DNA of 64,000 nucleotides from Bradyrhizobium sp. SZCCHNS1050 (GTDB lineage: Bacteria; Pseudomonadota; Alphaproteobacteria; Rhizobiales; Xanthobacteraceae), in contig NZ_JAUETR010000002.1 of assembly GCF_032484785.1 (NCBI RefSeq), forward strand, positions 1,116,001-1,180,000. The letters are read 5' to 3'. How positions within the stretch are numbered: the stretch's first letter is position 1; each line of letters begins with the position of its first letter. This document shows, piece after piece, positions 25,479 to 35,857 of the stretch. Under the pieces are notes generated by a model. It did no database searches. It was not told the origin of the DNA and saw only the letters and a program-made list of their open reading frames with translations. The translations under genes and the position numbers were made by a program.

Positions 25479-25946
25479 TCACGGCTGCGCGGGCTGGGCC
25501 GGCGGCACCTGCACGGCCGCGGCAGGCGGCGCTTCCAGCGCCACCAGCTTGATCTTGGTGTAACCGCCGGCGCGCAGCAGTTCCAGGACGCCCATCAGCT
25601 CGCCATAGGGCACCAGCTTGTCAGCGCGCAGGAAGATCGGCCGGTCCTTCGGCTGATCGGTCATGGCATCGAGCTCGCGCACGAGATCGACGCGCTTGAC
25701 CAGATTTTCCCCGATCGCCAGCGACAGGTCCGGCTTGATCGAGACATAGGTCGGCTTGTCCGGCTTCTTCTGCGGCGTGGCGCTCGAGGACGGCAGGTCG
25801 ATCGGCAGGTCGACGGTCGAGAGCGGCGCGGCCACCATGAAGATGATCAGCAGCACCAGGATGACGTCGATGAAAGGCGTCACGTTGATGTCGTGGGTCT
25901 CGTCGAAATCGTCGTCGAGATCGCCTTCGGAGAGCGAGACGGCCAT
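25479..25946 (-). CDS. exbD: ExbD biopolymer transport protein
   Basis: 155 residues. One membrane helix contains the proton-carrying aspartate (NVTPFIDVILVLLIIFM, D27), followed by a periplasmic domain (LRADKLVPYGELMGVLELLRAGGYTKIKLVA). A Pro/Ala-rich tail ends the protein. It forms the proton channel with ExbB and drives TonB. It lies 6 bp after exbB and 16 bp before tonB. Confidence 0.93.
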   Translation of the reverse strand: MAVSLSEGDLDDDFDETHDINVTPFIDVILVLLIIFMVAAPLSTVDLPIDLPSSSATPQKKPDKPTYVSIKPDLSLAIGENLVKRVDLVRELDAMTDQPKDRPIFLRADKLVPYGELMGVLELLRAGGYTKIKLVALEAPPAAAVQVPPAQPAQP

Positions 25947-25952
25947 CCTCGG

Positions 25953-26903
25953 CTACTCCGCCGCCCGGACGTGAAGGCCGGTATGGCTGCGATCGAGATC
26001 GCGCGACAGCAATCGTCCGGTGGTGCCGGAGGCGCGGTTGACGAGCTCGAGATAGCCCTTCGTGACCCGCGAGAAGTGATTGTAGATGATCACGGCCGGA
26101 ATCGCCGCGGCCAGACCGATCGCGGTCGCCAGCAGCGCTTCCGCGATGCCCGGCGCGACCACCGCGAGGTTGGTGGTCTGCGATCTGGAAATGCCGATGA
26201 AGCTGTTCATGATGCCCCAGACGGTACCGAACAGTCCGACGAAGGGCGAGATCGCGCCGACGGTGGCGAGCAGGCCCATGCCGGTGCGGACCCTGCGCGC
26301 TTCGGCGCGAACGATCTCGGTGAAGCTCGAGGCTGCGCGCTCCTTGATGCCCTCGTCACTGCCGAGCCCGGCCGACAGCCGTGCCTCTGATATCGCAGCC
26401 TGCAGCAGCAATGCCGCGACGGTCTTGCCTTGACCAAGCGCAAGATGGGCCTCGGCCAGCGACTTCGCCCCGGTCAGCTTGCGCAGCGCGACGACCAGCC
26501 GGCGGCGCAGGACGGAGAATTCGAGGCTCTTGGCGATCAGGATCGTCCAGCTTGCGATCGAGGCCAGCGCCAGCATGATCATGACCGCTTTGACGACGAT
26601 GTCGGCCTTGAGAAACATGCCGAACGGCGACAGCTCGTCCAGCCCGGTGGTCACCGACTTGCCATTGCGGGCGCCGGTCTCGATGCCCACCGGGGCGGCA
26701 GCCGTTGGGGCGACCTGTCCCGACGCGGGAGGGGCCATCGTCTGGGCTGTGCCCGGCGCCGGCGCGGACAGATCGGTCGAGACCGCCGGGGCGGACCTGG
26801 CCGGCTCCTGCTGCGCATGTGCAGGTAGCCCCGCAGCAACAGACAGACATGACAGGACGATTGCAAACCTAACGAGGAACGATGTCATCATATCTCGGCC
26901 CAT
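25953..26903 (-). CDS. exbB: ExbB/MotA-TolQ family proton channel protein
   Basis: 316 residues from ATG 26903, which overlaps the TAA of piuC (TAATG) and has CCGAGGTCTA directly before it. An N-terminal signal peptide (LVRFAIVLSCLSVAAGLPAHAQ) and a Pro/Ala-rich periplasmic segment of about 60 residues precede the channel domain, as in the long ExbB subclass. Three membrane segments follow, including IKERAASSFTEIVRAEARRVR and GLLATVGAISPFVGLFGTVWGIM, the signature region. It is translationally coupled to the dioxygenase gene. Confidence 0.92.
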   Translation of the reverse strand: MGRDMMTSFLVRFAIVLSCLSVAAGLPAHAQQEPARSAPAVSTDLSAPAPGTAQTMAPPASGQVAPTAAAPVGIETGARNGKSVTTGLDELSPFGMFLKADIVVKAVMIMLALASIASWTILIAKSLEFSVLRRRLVVALRKLTGAKSLAEAHLALGQGKTVAALLLQAAISEARLSAGLGSDEGIKERAASSFTEIVRAEARRVRTGMGLLATVGAISPFVGLFGTVWGIMNSFIGISRSQTTNLAVVAPGIAEALLATAIGLAAAIPAVIIYNHFSRVTKGYLELVNRASGTTGRLLSRDLDRSHTGLHVRAAE

Positions 26904-27592
26904 TAGACCTCGGCCCATTGCCGGATCAGATTGTGATAGATGCCGGTCAGCTTGACAGCATCGGGATCGTCCCTCCCGAGGCGGTCCGCCAAGCTCTGGA
27001 TCGCCGCGTCCAGATCGAAGATCATGCTCCGGACGTGGGCATCCCGTATCATGCTCTGCATCCAGAAAAAAGAGGCGACCCGGGAGCCGCGCGTGACCGG
27101 CGTGACCATGTGAAGGCTCGATGACGGATACAGCACCGCGTGCCCCGCGGGCAACTTGACTTCGTGCGAGCCGTAGGTGTCCTCGATCACAAGCTCGCCA
27201 CCGTCATAGCTGTCGGGCTCGGCCAGGAACAAGGTCATCGACAGATCGGTGCGGATGCGCAGGCCGGTCCGCGGATCGCCGCGCACGGCATTGTCGACAT
27301 GGATGCCGAAATGGTCGCCGCGCGAGGCGGTGTAGCGGTTGAACAAAGGCGGAAAGATCTGCAGCGGGATCGCCGCCGACAGGAAGCGCGGATTCTTCGT
27401 CAGTGCCGTGATGATGCGCTGGCCCAGCACCCGCGCCGCCTCGCCGTCGGGCGGCAACTGCTCATTGCGCTTGACCATGGCCGACTGCGCCCCGGCCGTC
27501 GAGCGGCCGTCCTCCCACTCCGCCGCATCCATGATGCGGCGGAAGTCGGCGACCTCGTCTTTGGACAGAACGTCCGGGATGCAGATCAGCAT
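26903..27592 (-). CDS. piuC: Fe(II)/2-oxoglutarate dioxygenase, PiuC/YbiX (PKHD-type hydroxylase)
   Basis: 229 residues. The iron ligands of the jelly-roll fold are visible: H98-x-D100 in HFGIHVDN and H161 in SSLHMVTPV, with R171 as 2-oxoglutarate ligand. PiuC/YbiX proteins are typically encoded next to catecholate siderophore receptors (PiuA, Fiu); their substrate is not firmly known. Here the gene starts 2 bp after the receptor and overlaps exbB, so it is embedded in the iron uptake operon. It is presumably cytosolic, since no signal peptide was seen. Confidence 0.9.
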   Translation of the reverse strand: MLICIPDVLSKDEVADFRRIMDAAEWEDGRSTAGAQSAMVKRNEQLPPDGEAARVLGQRIITALTKNPRFLSAAIPLQIFPPLFNRYTASRGDHFGIHVDNAVRGDPRTGLRIRTDLSMTLFLAEPDSYDGGELVIEDTYGSHEVKLPAGHAVLYPSSSLHMVTPVTRGSRVASFFWMQSMIRDAHVRSMIFDLDAAIQSLADRLGRDDPDAVKLTGIYHNLIRQWAEV

Positions 27593-27594
27593 GA

Positions 27595-30015
27595 TCAGAA
27601 CTTCGCAGTGGTGACGATGTAGAAGGCGCGCCCCGGGGCCACGGCGACGAACGGCACCGCGCTCCGATACAGCGTGTCGTAGTACAGCTTGTTGGTCAGG
27701 TTCTGGGCATAGAGCTTCATGGTCCAGTTCGCGTCGAGCTTCTTCTCGACGAAGGCGTCGAAGCGCCAGTAGCTCGGCAGCTCGTTGCCGGTGTTGGCCG
27801 CGAAGGTGCCGCCATAGACCTTGGAGCGGTAGACCGCCTGCCCGCCGATCTCCCAGCCATTGTCGAGCTTGTACTTCGACAGCATGCTGAACGACTGATG
27901 CGCGATGTTGGCGAGCTGCAGGCCGATGTTGGAGGCGACGCCGCTCTGCGTGACCTTCGACTGCATCAGCACCAGGCCGCCGAAGATGCTCCAGCGATCG
28001 GTGAGCCTGCCTTCGGCCTCGATGTCGATGCCCTGGATGCGGTAGGCCGCGCCCGAGGTGAGCAGGCCGCCGACGGTCTCGCGGGCATTGTCCTTGGTGG
28101 TCTGGAACAGCGCGGCCGAGACCAGCAGATGGCGGTCGACCAGCTCCCATTTGGTGCCGAGCTCGGCCGCCTTGTTGCGCTCGGGTCCGAGCAGGACCGC
28201 GGTGTTGGCGGGCACGCCGCCGTAATCGGTGCCGGTGGCGTCGAGTTCGGAGCCGAACGGATTGGCCGAGGTCGCATAGGCCGCGTAGATGCTGCCGATC
28301 GGCATCGGCTTGTAGACCAGGCCGACATTGTAGTTGACCAGGTCGGCGTTCATCTTGAGGTATTTCGGCGAATTGGTCGACGAGCTCATGTTGTAGCCGT
28401 CATAGCGCACCCCACCGTTCAGGATGACCGTGTCCTGCCAGTTGGCCGTGTCCATGACGTAGACGCTGTTGGTGTTGACGCCGTAGCGCGTCGGGTTGCC
28501 GATCAGCGACGGCGTATTGCTGAATGGGATGTAGGTGTATTGCGGCGAGTACACGTTGACGCCGGTAACCGCGCCCGAGCTGGTCGAGCCGCCGCCGAAC
28601 AATTCGGACGAGAGTCCGGTGTAGCGATCGATCGAGATGTTCTCGTTCGAGAACTCGGTGCCGAGCACCGCGGTGTGCTTGACGCCGCCGGTATCGAGCT
28701 TGAACGTCGCATCGTTCTGGTTGGCCCACACGTCCACCGTCTGGTAGCGGCTCTGTGCGCTCGCCGTCGTGGTCCAGAGCAGCGGATTCGGGCTGGTCGT
28801 GTTGGGGCCTTGCGGCAGCGTGCCGATATAGTTGAGAAGCGAGTGCTCGCCGCGGAACTTGCTGCTGAGGGTGATCGCCTCGTTGACCTTGTACTCGGCT
28901 GCGGCAGTGCCGAAATCCTGCCGCGCGGTCTGGAAGTCGCGATTGAGGAAGCCATACCAAGTGCCGCGCGGAATGCCTGCCGAGGTCACGGGGACGTTGC
29001 CCTGCTTGTAGTAGGGCACGCCGAAATCCGGATAACCCGACAGATCGGTATGGACATAGTTCGTCGTGATCTTGAGATCGTCGATCGGCGTCCACTTGGT
29101 CGAGAGGAAGGCGCCCCAGCGGTCATCGGTGACGAAGTTGCGCCCCGCCACATTGGAGTCCTGGAACAGGCCGCCGGTGCGCACCGAGAAGGTCGGCGAG
29201 ATCACCTGGTTCACGTCGAGCGTGACGCGCTTCTGCTGGTCGGTGCCGAACTCGGTATCCATCCGCTTGAAGTTCGTATCGCCAGCCTGCTTGGTGACGA
29301 TGTTGATGGCACCGCCGGCGGTGCCGCGGCCGGCATAGGACGAGGCCGGACCGCGCAGGATCTCGATCTGCTCGGTGAAGAAGTTCTCGCGGATCGACAC
29401 CGCGGGATCGCGGATGCCGTCGATGAAGACGTCGTTGCGGGCATCGAAACCGCGAATGAAGAAGCGGTCGCCGAACGCATTGCCGCCCTCGCCCGAGCCG
29501 AGCGTGACGCCGGCGGTCGAACGGCCGATCTCCTTGAGCGCGGTGACGTGCTTGTCGGCCAGCACTTCCTTGCTCATCACGGTGATCGTCTTCGGCGTGT
29601 TCAGGAGCGGCTCGGGAAACTTGCCCGACGCCTGCACGCGGTTGACCTTGTAGGGCTCGGCTGCGTCCGCGTAGGGGTTGGCGTCCGGCGCGGACAGTCC
29701 GCCTGCGTTCGGGAACGCCACCGCGGCCTGCTGCGCCGACTGCTGACGGGCCGCCGCGCGGCGCAGGGCATTGCGCGCGCGGACCTGCTCGGCGGTCGGC
29801 TTGGAGGACGTCGGCTTGGCCCGCGCGATCGGCGCATCGACGTTGACGGGCGGCAGGTCGGACGCCGGTTGCGCCTCGGCCGACGACATCGATGCCACCG
29901 CCATCAGCCCGGCCACCGCCGACACCTTGGTGACGGAGGGCCCCTCTCCGCGTCCGTCATTGAACCTCATCGCTGCGACCCCACGCAGCGAACGCGGTGC
30001 TATCACCTGTCCCAT
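27595..30015 (-). CDS. TonB-dependent catecholate-type siderophore receptor (Fiu/PiuA-like)
   Basis: 806 residues. The signal peptide ([19 protein letters not shown]) is at about 31-50; an in-frame ATG at 29970 would give a more normal N-terminus. A Lys/Arg/Ala-rich spacer of about 75 residues precedes the plug ([58 protein letters not shown]), followed by the beta-barrel ending in the aromatic terminus TTAKF. The plug sequence and the adjoining piuC gene fit receptors for monomeric catechol-iron complexes. The operon continues with piuC, exbB, exbD and tonB. Half-sites resembling Irr/ICE motifs lie upstream. Confidence 0.92.
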   Translation of the reverse strand: MGQVIAPRSLRGVAAMRFNDGRGEGPSVTKVSAVAGLMAVASMSSAEAQPASDLPPVNVDAPIARAKPTSSKPTAEQVRARNALRRAAARQQSAQQAAVAFPNAGGLSAPDANPYADAAEPYKVNRVQASGKFPEPLLNTPKTITVMSKEVLADKHVTALKEIGRSTAGVTLGSGEGGNAFGDRFFIRGFDARNDVFIDGIRDPAVSIRENFFTEQIEILRGPASSYAGRGTAGGAINIVTKQAGDTNFKRMDTEFGTDQQKRVTLDVNQVISPTFSVRTGGLFQDSNVAGRNFVTDDRWGAFLSTKWTPIDDLKITTNYVHTDLSGYPDFGVPYYKQGNVPVTSAGIPRGTWYGFLNRDFQTARQDFGTAAAEYKVNEAITLSSKFRGEHSLLNYIGTLPQGPNTTSPNPLLWTTTASAQSRYQTVDVWANQNDATFKLDTGGVKHTAVLGTEFSNENISIDRYTGLSSELFGGGSTSSGAVTGVNVYSPQYTYIPFSNTPSLIGNPTRYGVNTNSVYVMDTANWQDTVILNGGVRYDGYNMSSSTNSPKYLKMNADLVNYNVGLVYKPMPIGSIYAAYATSANPFGSELDATGTDYGGVPANTAVLLGPERNKAAELGTKWELVDRHLLVSAALFQTTKDNARETVGGLLTSGAAYRIQGIDIEAEGRLTDRWSIFGGLVLMQSKVTQSGVASNIGLQLANIAHQSFSMLSKYKLDNGWEIGGQAVYRSKVYGGTFAANTGNELPSYWRFDAFVEKKLDANWTMKLYAQNLTNKLYYDTLYRSAVPFVAVAPGRAFYIVTTAKF

Positions 30016-30160
30016 TTTATTTTCACGCGCCCCAGATCTTCATTCCACATCGCTTACGCGGATCATTCGCAGTGCGACGATGTGTCGTTGGTATCGGGCG
30101 CGTTTCAGGGGGTCAATTTGAGGAGCCCTAATTTGGCCTTGAATAGTTCCAGATCAAAAC

Positions 30161-30212
30161 AATTCTAAAAACGCTCAACTAACAACATGCGGAACTTGAA
30201 ATCGTTCTAAAC
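30161..30212 (-). promoter_or_regulatory. Possible iron-control (Irr/ICE-like) half-sites
   Basis: Two copies of TTCTAAA on the plus strand (30163-30169 and 30205-30211; TTTAGAA on the receptor's strand) are 42 bp apart, each followed by a degenerate partner half. Irr boxes in rhizobia are built on TTAGAA/TTCTAA palindromes. The sites are about 150-200 bp upstream of the receptor start. The match is partial. Confidence 0.35.
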
Positions 30213-30274
30213 AGCGCGATTTGACTCGCGCTGCCGTCGAATCAGCACCGCGTCGGGCGTAACCCCGGCGCAGG

Positions 30275-30535
30275 TCAGTTCGACGAGCCAGCCGGCGCGT
30301 CGCTGCTCGGCGGCTTCATCAGCGAGAACAGCTCGTCCACGGTCTGCACCGCGATCTGGCGCACGCGATCGGAATCATCGATCCCCGCGATCCGCACGCC
30401 CTTGACGACGGCCCTGATCTCATCGCGAAAATCGGTCAGGAAACGCAACGGATCGCGCTGCTCGTTGGCGACGCGCGCGATCAGGCCGGTGACCAGGATC
30501 TGGCACGCGAGCATCTTTCCATTCAGTTCTTCCAT
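30275..30535 (-). CDS. Small conserved-looking hypothetical protein, 86 residues
   Basis: The start at 30535 is set by GGGGAG eight bases upstream (GGGGAGCTCACG-ATG); the long frame upstream of it is not used. The protein is alpha-helical with no membrane span or signal (MEELNGKMLACQILVTGLIARVANEQRDP, then FRDEIRAVVKGVRIAGIDDSDR). I do not recognise the family. It precedes the receptor gene on the same strand, but 259 bp and an independent promoter region separate them. Confidence 0.6.
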   Translation of the reverse strand: MEELNGKMLACQILVTGLIARVANEQRDPLRFLTDFRDEIRAVVKGVRIAGIDDSDRVRQIAVQTVDELFSLMKPPSSDAPAGSSN

Positions 30536-30912
30536 CGTGAGCTCCCCATTCGCTATCGTCGCACGGCGCATCGTCGGCGACACAGCCTCGCTCCGGTTGA
30601 ATCCTGCCGCGGCCCGACGGCGCCATGACGGCGGCGGGACCCATCGGCTTCTAATCAGCTCCCATCGGGCGCGACAAGACGGCGAGAATAGGTCGGAGTG
30701 CGGCATTCGCACGAGAGACCCGCGCGGCCGGCGAATGGTCCGGCGCGGCGCGCCAGCCGACGATGGCGGCAGAGGATCGCCGCAGACCGCCCTGCTCTCG
30801 CGCAGGCCACGCCGCGGCAACGGCAAGCTTCCCCGCCATTCTTCGCACTCAAGATGTTTTACTATATGACGCAACTCAAGATGGGGTCAGAACGGTCTGC
30901 GGCGCGGCTCGG
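30536..30912. other. Gene-free stretch between the small protein and MarR genes
   Basis: 377 bp. It must contain the promoter of the 86-residue protein. There is a mildly AT-rich segment near 30850-30880 (TTTTACTATATGACG). I see no clear palindrome, hairpin or convincing coding sequence. Confidence 0.35.
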
Positions 30913-31374
30913 CTATTTGAGCGCCACCTCGGCTTTCGGACCGGACAGCATCTTGATCCGATCCTTCAGGTCCCTGAGCGTGGACAGGCTGGTGGCGACG
31001 GCCTCGTCCGGAATGTCGTGCAGAACGTCGCCGGCGATCGCATCGCGCAGCTCGTCGAGATCATCGACGAGCTCTCGTCCCGCGGCGGTGAGATGGAGAC
31101 GGTTCGCGCGGCGATCCCTCGGATCGTGTCGGCGCTCCAGCAGCCCCTGCTCGACCAGCCTGTCGAGCAGACGCACCAGTGAAATCGGCTGCAGTTCCAG
31201 CACTTCTGCGAGATCGACCTGTGACATCCCCTCATGCGCGCGCAGCCGAAACAGCACCACCCATTGGGCGCGGGTCGTGCCGCGCTGTTTGGCACGATGA
31301 TCAATATAGTTGCGCAGGATGCGCGAGCTTTCGACAAGCTGCGCAACGAGCTGACGTCTCATATCCAGCGACAT
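30913..31374 (-). CDS. MarR-family transcriptional regulator
   Basis: 153 residues with a winged helix at about 35-105 (TRAQWVVLFRLRAHEGMSQVDLAEVLELQPISLVRLLDRLVEQGLLERR, then DPRDRRANRLHLT, the wing). MarR proteins bind as dimers and are usually released by small phenolic ligands. It diverges from the RND efflux genes with a 146-bp gap, so it is the probable repressor of the pump and of itself. The gap is AT-rich for this genome and includes GTGTTTACAC, a small imperfect palindrome, but no single operator stands out. Confidence 0.92.
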   Translation of the reverse strand: MSLDMRRQLVAQLVESSRILRNYIDHRAKQRGTTRAQWVVLFRLRAHEGMSQVDLAEVLELQPISLVRLLDRLVEQGLLERRHDPRDRRANRLHLTAAGRELVDDLDELRDAIAGDVLHDIPDEAVATSLSTLRDLKDRIKMLSGPKAEVALK

Positions 31375-31520
31375 GGCTGTGAACTCCCTTGCGATTCCCC
31401 GAAGCTTGCCGATTGTTTAGGTTTGTCCACGCGCTCGTGTGTTTACACATTAATTGCGTGCGTACTATATCTGGCATGCTGGGAATGGTTTTAAAGACCG
31501 GTTATCCTGTTCGTCTCAGC

Positions 31521-32702
31521 ATGTGGGCCAGCATGAAGACATCACGAACCCTCGGTTGGATCCTGCTCGTCGCGGCTCTCGGCGGCGCCGGCTATTACGG
31601 CTGGCAGCGTCATCAGGGCGCCGAGGCAGCGAAAAAGACCGCTGAGCAGACATCGGCCCGACCGCAGGCGGTTCGGGTCTCGACCGTGCCGGTCGAGAAG
31701 ACGGACTTCCCGGTCTTCCTCACCGGCCTGGGGACCGTGCAAGGCTTCAACACCGTCCAGGTCCGCACCCGCGTCGACGGCCAGATCGACAAGATCGCCT
31801 TCACCGAAGGCCAGCTTGTGAAAGAGGGCGACCTGCTGGTCGAGATCGACCCGAGGCCGTTCCAGGCCGCGCTCGACCAGGCCAAGGCCAAGCGGGCGCA
31901 GGACGAGGCCAATCTCAACAACGCCAATCTCGATTTGCAGCGCACCACCAAGCTCGGCGAGTTCGCGACCCGGCAGCAGCAGGACACCCAGCGCGCCACC
32001 GTCGCACAGCTCACGGCACAGATCGCCGCCGACGACGCCGCGATCGCCAATGCCCAGACCCAGCTCAGCTACACCCAGGTCAAGGCGCCGATCTCCGGGG
32101 TCGCCGGCCTCCGCCAGGTCGACATCGGCAATATCGTCAACGCCTCGAGCCAGACCGGCATGGTCTCGATCGCGCAGATCGAGCCGATCGCGGTGATCTT
32201 CACCGCGCCGGAGGAGCAGTTGCCCTACATCAACGAGGCGCAGAAGACCGCTCCCTTGAAGGTGATCGCGTTCACCACCGACGGCAGGAAGCAGCTCGCC
32301 GAGGGCAAGCTGATGGTCGTGAACAACCAGGTCGACACGTCGAGTGGAACGATCCGGCTGAAGGCGGTGTTCGACAACAAGGACCACGTGCTGTGGCCCG
32401 GACAGTCGGTCTCGACGCGGCTGCTGGTGCGGACGCTGAAGGATGCCACGGTGGTTCCCGACGACGCCGTCCAGCATTCGACCAACGGGCTGTATTCCTA
32501 CACGGTGAGCCCGGACAGCAAGGCCGAGCTGCGCAAGGTGAAGGTCGGCGTTTCGCTCGATGGCCGTACCGTCGTCGAAGAGGGGTTGACCCCCGGCCAG
32601 CAGGTGATCACCGGCGGTCAATTCAAAGTTCAGCCAGGCTCGGTCGTGACCACCGCGGTGGCCAGCTCGGAGCCGGCGCCAGCTAAGGTCCGGCAGGAAT
32701 GA
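31521..32702 (+). CDS. RND efflux periplasmic adaptor (MdtA/AcrA-like)
   Basis: 393 residues from ATG 31521; the ATG at 31533 (MKTSRTLGWILL) is also possible, and neither has a strong ribosome-binding site. The N-terminal membrane anchor is WILLVAALGGAGYYG. Lipoyl halves (VRTRVDGQIDKIAFTEGQLVKEGDLLVEIDP and LSYTQVKAPISGVAGLRQVDIG) flank a coiled-coil hairpin of about 80 residues, followed by the beta-barrel and membrane-proximal domains. It links the inner-membrane pump to an outer-membrane channel, which is not encoded here. Its stop overlaps the start of the pump gene (ATGA). Confidence 0.92.
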   Translation: MWASMKTSRTLGWILLVAALGGAGYYGWQRHQGAEAAKKTAEQTSARPQAVRVSTVPVEKTDFPVFLTGLGTVQGFNTVQVRTRVDGQIDKIAFTEGQLVKEGDLLVEIDPRPFQAALDQAKAKRAQDEANLNNANLDLQRTTKLGEFATRQQQDTQRATVAQLTAQIAADDAAIANAQTQLSYTQVKAPISGVAGLRQVDIGNIVNASSQTGMVSIAQIEPIAVIFTAPEEQLPYINEAQKTAPLKVIAFTTDGRKQLAEGKLMVVNNQVDTSSGTIRLKAVFDNKDHVLWPGQSVSTRLLVRTLKDATVVPDDAVQHSTNGLYSYTVSPDSKAELRKVKVGVSLDGRTVVEEGLTPGQQVITGGQFKVQPGSVVTTAVASSEPAPAKVRQE

Positions 32703-35700
32703 ACGGCGGCATCTCGGCACCCTTCATCAAATACCCCATCGGCACCTCGCTGCTGATGGCAGGTATCCTGTTCATCGGCCTGGTCGCCTACCCCCTGCTG
32801 CCGGTCGCACCGCTGCCGCAGGTCGACTTCCCGACCATCCAGGTGACCGCCAATCTGCCGGGCGCCAGCCCTGAGACCATGGCGACCTCGGTCGCCCAGC
32901 CGCTGGAGCGGCAATTCGCACAGATCCCCGGCATCGCCCAGATGACATCGACCAGTTACCTGGGCACCGCATCGGTCACGATCCAGTTCGACCTGAACCG
33001 CAACATCGACGGCGCCGCCAACGACGTCCAGGGCGCCATCAACGCTGCCTCGGGCCAGTTGCCCAAGACCCTGCCGTCGCCGCCGACCTACCGCAAGGTC
33101 AACCCGGCGGACGCGCCGATCCTGATCTTGTCCGCCACGTCCGAGACGCTGCCGCTGACGACGGTCTCCGACTCCGTCGATGCGCAGCTCGCGCAGCAGA
33201 TCAGCCAGATCTCGGGTGTTGCCCAGGTGATCATCGGCGGCCAGCAGAAGCCGTCGATCCGTATCCAGATCGACCCGGCCAAGCTGGTCGCCAAGGGCCT
33301 CTCGATGGAGGACGTGCGCAGCCAGATCGCGATCACCACGGTCGACAGCCCGAAGGGCAACATCGACGGCGAGCGTCGGGCCTACACCATCTACGCCAAT
33401 GACCAGCTCACCGAGTCGAAGGACTGGAACGACGTCATCATCGCCTACCGCAATGGCGGTCCGTTGCGCGTCCGTGACATTGGCCGGGCGGTGACCGGGC
33501 CGGAGGATGCCAAGCAGGCCGCCTGGGCCAACGGCAAGCGCGGCGTGTTCCTGGTGGTCTTCAAGCAGCCTGGCGCCAACGTCATCGAAACCGTCGACAA
33601 GATCAAGGCGACGCTGCCGCGCCTGGTCGCGGCGATCCCGCCGGCCATCAAGGTCGAGCTGATGTCGGATCGCACGACGACCATCCGTGCCGCGGTCGAG
33701 GACGTCCAGTTCACGCTGCTCCTGACCATCCTTCTCGTGGTCATGGTCATCTTCATCTTCCTGCGCAGCTTCTGGGCCACGGTGATCCCGACGATCACCG
33801 TGCCGCTCGCGCTGCTCGGCGCCTGCGCGATGATGTGGGGGGTCGGCTATTCACTGGACAACCTCTCGCTGATGGCGCTGACGATCGCGGTCGGCTTCGT
33901 CGTCGACGACGCCATCGTCATGCTCGAGAACATCTCTCGCTATGTCGAGGAAGGCGAGTCCCCGATGGCTGCCGCCTACAAGGGGGCCAAGGAGATCGGC
34001 TTCACCATTGTCTCGATCTCGATCTCGCTGGTCGCCGTGCTGATCCCGCTCCTGCTGATGGGCGGCATCATCGGGCGCCTGTTCCGCGAATTCGCGGTCG
34101 TGCTGGCGATGACGATCTTCGTCTCGATGTTCGTCTCGCTGACGTTGACGCCGATGATGGCCTCGCGTTTCCTGCGCGGCGGCCACCAGGCTCATGGCAA
34201 ATTCTACCAATGGAGCGAGCGCGGCTTCGAGGCGCTGCTCAGGGCCTACGAGAAGGGATTGGACATCGCACTGCGCTGGCGCTTCGCCACGCTGATGGTG
34301 TTCTTCGCCTCGCTCGGCCTGTCGATCTACCTGTTCGTGCTGATCCCCAAGGGTTTCTTCCCGCAGCAGGACAACGGCCTGATCACCGCCGCGTCGGAGG
34401 CGTCGCAGGACATCTCCTTCAAGGCGATGCAGTCGCGCCAGGAGGCGCTGGCCAAGATCGTGCAGGATGATCCGGGCGTAGCCAGCGTCGCAATGGCGAT
34501 CGGCGGTTCCGGCCGCGCCGGCAATACCGGCAATCTGTTCATCACTTTGAAGCCGCGTGACGAGCGTGATGCATCGGCGCAGCAGATCATCGCACGCCTG
34601 AGGCCGCAGCTCGAGAAGGTCGAGGGAGCCCGGCTCTACATGCAGGCCGCGCAGGACGTCCGCCTCGGCGGCCGACCGTCCCGAACCCAGTTCGAGTTCA
34701 CGCTGCAGGACTCCAATCTCGCCGAGCTCAACGAGTGGGCGCCGAAGATCCTGGAGAAGATGCGCTCGCTGCCGCAGCTGCGCGACGTCGCCACCGACCA
34801 GCAGGCCGACGGCACCACCGTGCAGCTCACGATCAACCGCGACACCGCCTCGCGGTACGGCATCTCGCCGCAGCTGATCGACGACACGCTGTATGACGCG
34901 TTCGGCCAGCGCCAGGTCGCGCAGTACTTCACCCAGCTCAATTCCTACCGCGTGATCCTGGAGATCCTGCCTGAGCTGCAGGGCAATATCGACACGCTCA
35001 ACAAGCTCTACGTGAAATCGCCGACCACCGGCGACCAGGTGCCGCTCTCGACCTTCGCCAGTTGGACCAACGTGCCGGTGCGGCCGCTGTCGATCAGCCA
35101 CCAGGGTCAGTTTCCGTCGATCACGATCAGCTTCAACCTCGCCCAGGGCGTTGCGCTCGGCCAGGCCACCGATGCGGTGCAGCGCGCGATGGTCGAGCTC
35201 GGCGCGCCGGCAACCTTGAACTCGAGCTTTCAGGGCACTGCGCAGGCGTTCCAGCAGTCGCTGTCGACCGTGCCGCTCTTGATCCTCGCCGCCCTCGTCG
35301 TGGTCTATCTGATCCTCGGCATCCTCTACGAGAGCTACATTCACCCGATCACGATTCTCTCGACGCTGCCCTCGGCCGGCGTCGGCGCGCTCGCGATCCT
35401 GATGGCGTTCGGCTACGATTTCAGCCTGATTGCGCTGATCGGCGTCATCCTGCTGATCGGCATCGTGAAGAAGAACGGCATCATGATGGTCGACTTCGCC
35501 ATCGCCGCCGAACGTGACCAGCATCTGCCGCCCGAGCAGTCGATCCGCCAGGCCGCCCTGCTGCGCTTCCGTCCGATCATGATGACGACGATGGCAGCCC
35601 TGCTCGGCGGCGTGCCCCTGATGCTCGGCAACGGCACCGGCTCGGAGATCCGCCAGCCGCTCGGCTATGCGATGGTCGGCGGCCTGATCGTCAGCCAGAT

Positions 35701-35839
35701 GCTGACGCTGTTCACCACGCCGGTCGTCTATCTCTATCTCGACAAGGTCAACAACGCCTTCGCGCGCTGGGGCCGCACGCATATCGACCACGAGCCCGAG
35801 ACCGCGGCCGCAGCTCCGGTCAAGGAAGCGGCGGAATAG
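32699..35839 (+). CDS. RND multidrug efflux permease (MdtB/MdtC/AcrB family)
   Basis: 1046 residues, the normal size for a hydrophobe/amphiphile exporter. Twelve membrane spans in two halves are interrupted by two large periplasmic loops. The proton-relay aspartate pair is in VGFVVDDAIVMLENI; FRPIMMTTMAALLGGVPLMLG is the matching C-terminal half motif. It exports lipophilic compounds from the periplasm or membrane in exchange for protons. It is coupled to the adaptor by a 4-bp overlap and probably controlled by the divergent MarR. No outer-membrane channel gene follows, so a TolC-like protein elsewhere must be used. Confidence 0.95.
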   Translation: MNGGISAPFIKYPIGTSLLMAGILFIGLVAYPLLPVAPLPQVDFPTIQVTANLPGASPETMATSVAQPLERQFAQIPGIAQMTSTSYLGTASVTIQFDLNRNIDGAANDVQGAINAASGQLPKTLPSPPTYRKVNPADAPILILSATSETLPLTTVSDSVDAQLAQQISQISGVAQVIIGGQQKPSIRIQIDPAKLVAKGLSMEDVRSQIAITTVDSPKGNIDGERRAYTIYANDQLTESKDWNDVIIAYRNGGPLRVRDIGRAVTGPEDAKQAAWANGKRGVFLVVFKQPGANVIETVDKIKATLPRLVAAIPPAIKVELMSDRTTTIRAAVEDVQFTLLLTILLVVMVIFIFLRSFWATVIPTITVPLALLGACAMMWGVGYSLDNLSLMALTIAVGFVVDDAIVMLENISRYVEEGESPMAAAYKGAKEIGFTIVSISISLVAVLIPLLLMGGIIGRLFREFAVVLAMTIFVSMFVSLTLTPMMASRFLRGGHQAHGKFYQWSERGFEALLRAYEKGLDIALRWRFATLMVFFASLGLSIYLFVLIPKGFFPQQDNGLITAASEASQDISFKAMQSRQEALAKIVQDDPGVASVAMAIGGSGRAGNTGNLFITLKPRDERDASAQQIIARLRPQLEKVEGARLYMQAAQDVRLGGRPSRTQFEFTLQDSNLAELNEWAPKILEKMRSLPQLRDVATDQQADGTTVQLTINRDTASRYGISPQLIDDTLYDAFGQRQVAQYFTQLNSYRVILEILPELQGNIDTLNKLYVKSPTTGDQVPLSTFASWTNVPVRPLSISHQGQFPSITISFNLAQGVALGQATDAVQRAMVELGAPATLNSSFQGTAQAFQQSLSTVPLLILAALVVVYLILGILYESYIHPITILSTLPSAGVGALAILMAFGYDFSLIALIGVILLIGIVKKNGIMMVDFAIAAERDQHLPPEQSIRQAALLRFRPIMMTTMAALLGGVPLMLGNGTGSEIRQPLGYAMVGGLIVSQMLTLFTTPVVYLYLDKVNNAFARWGRTHIDHEPETAAAAPVKEAAE

Positions 35840-35857
35840 TCCGCCGCTTGTCGCCGC

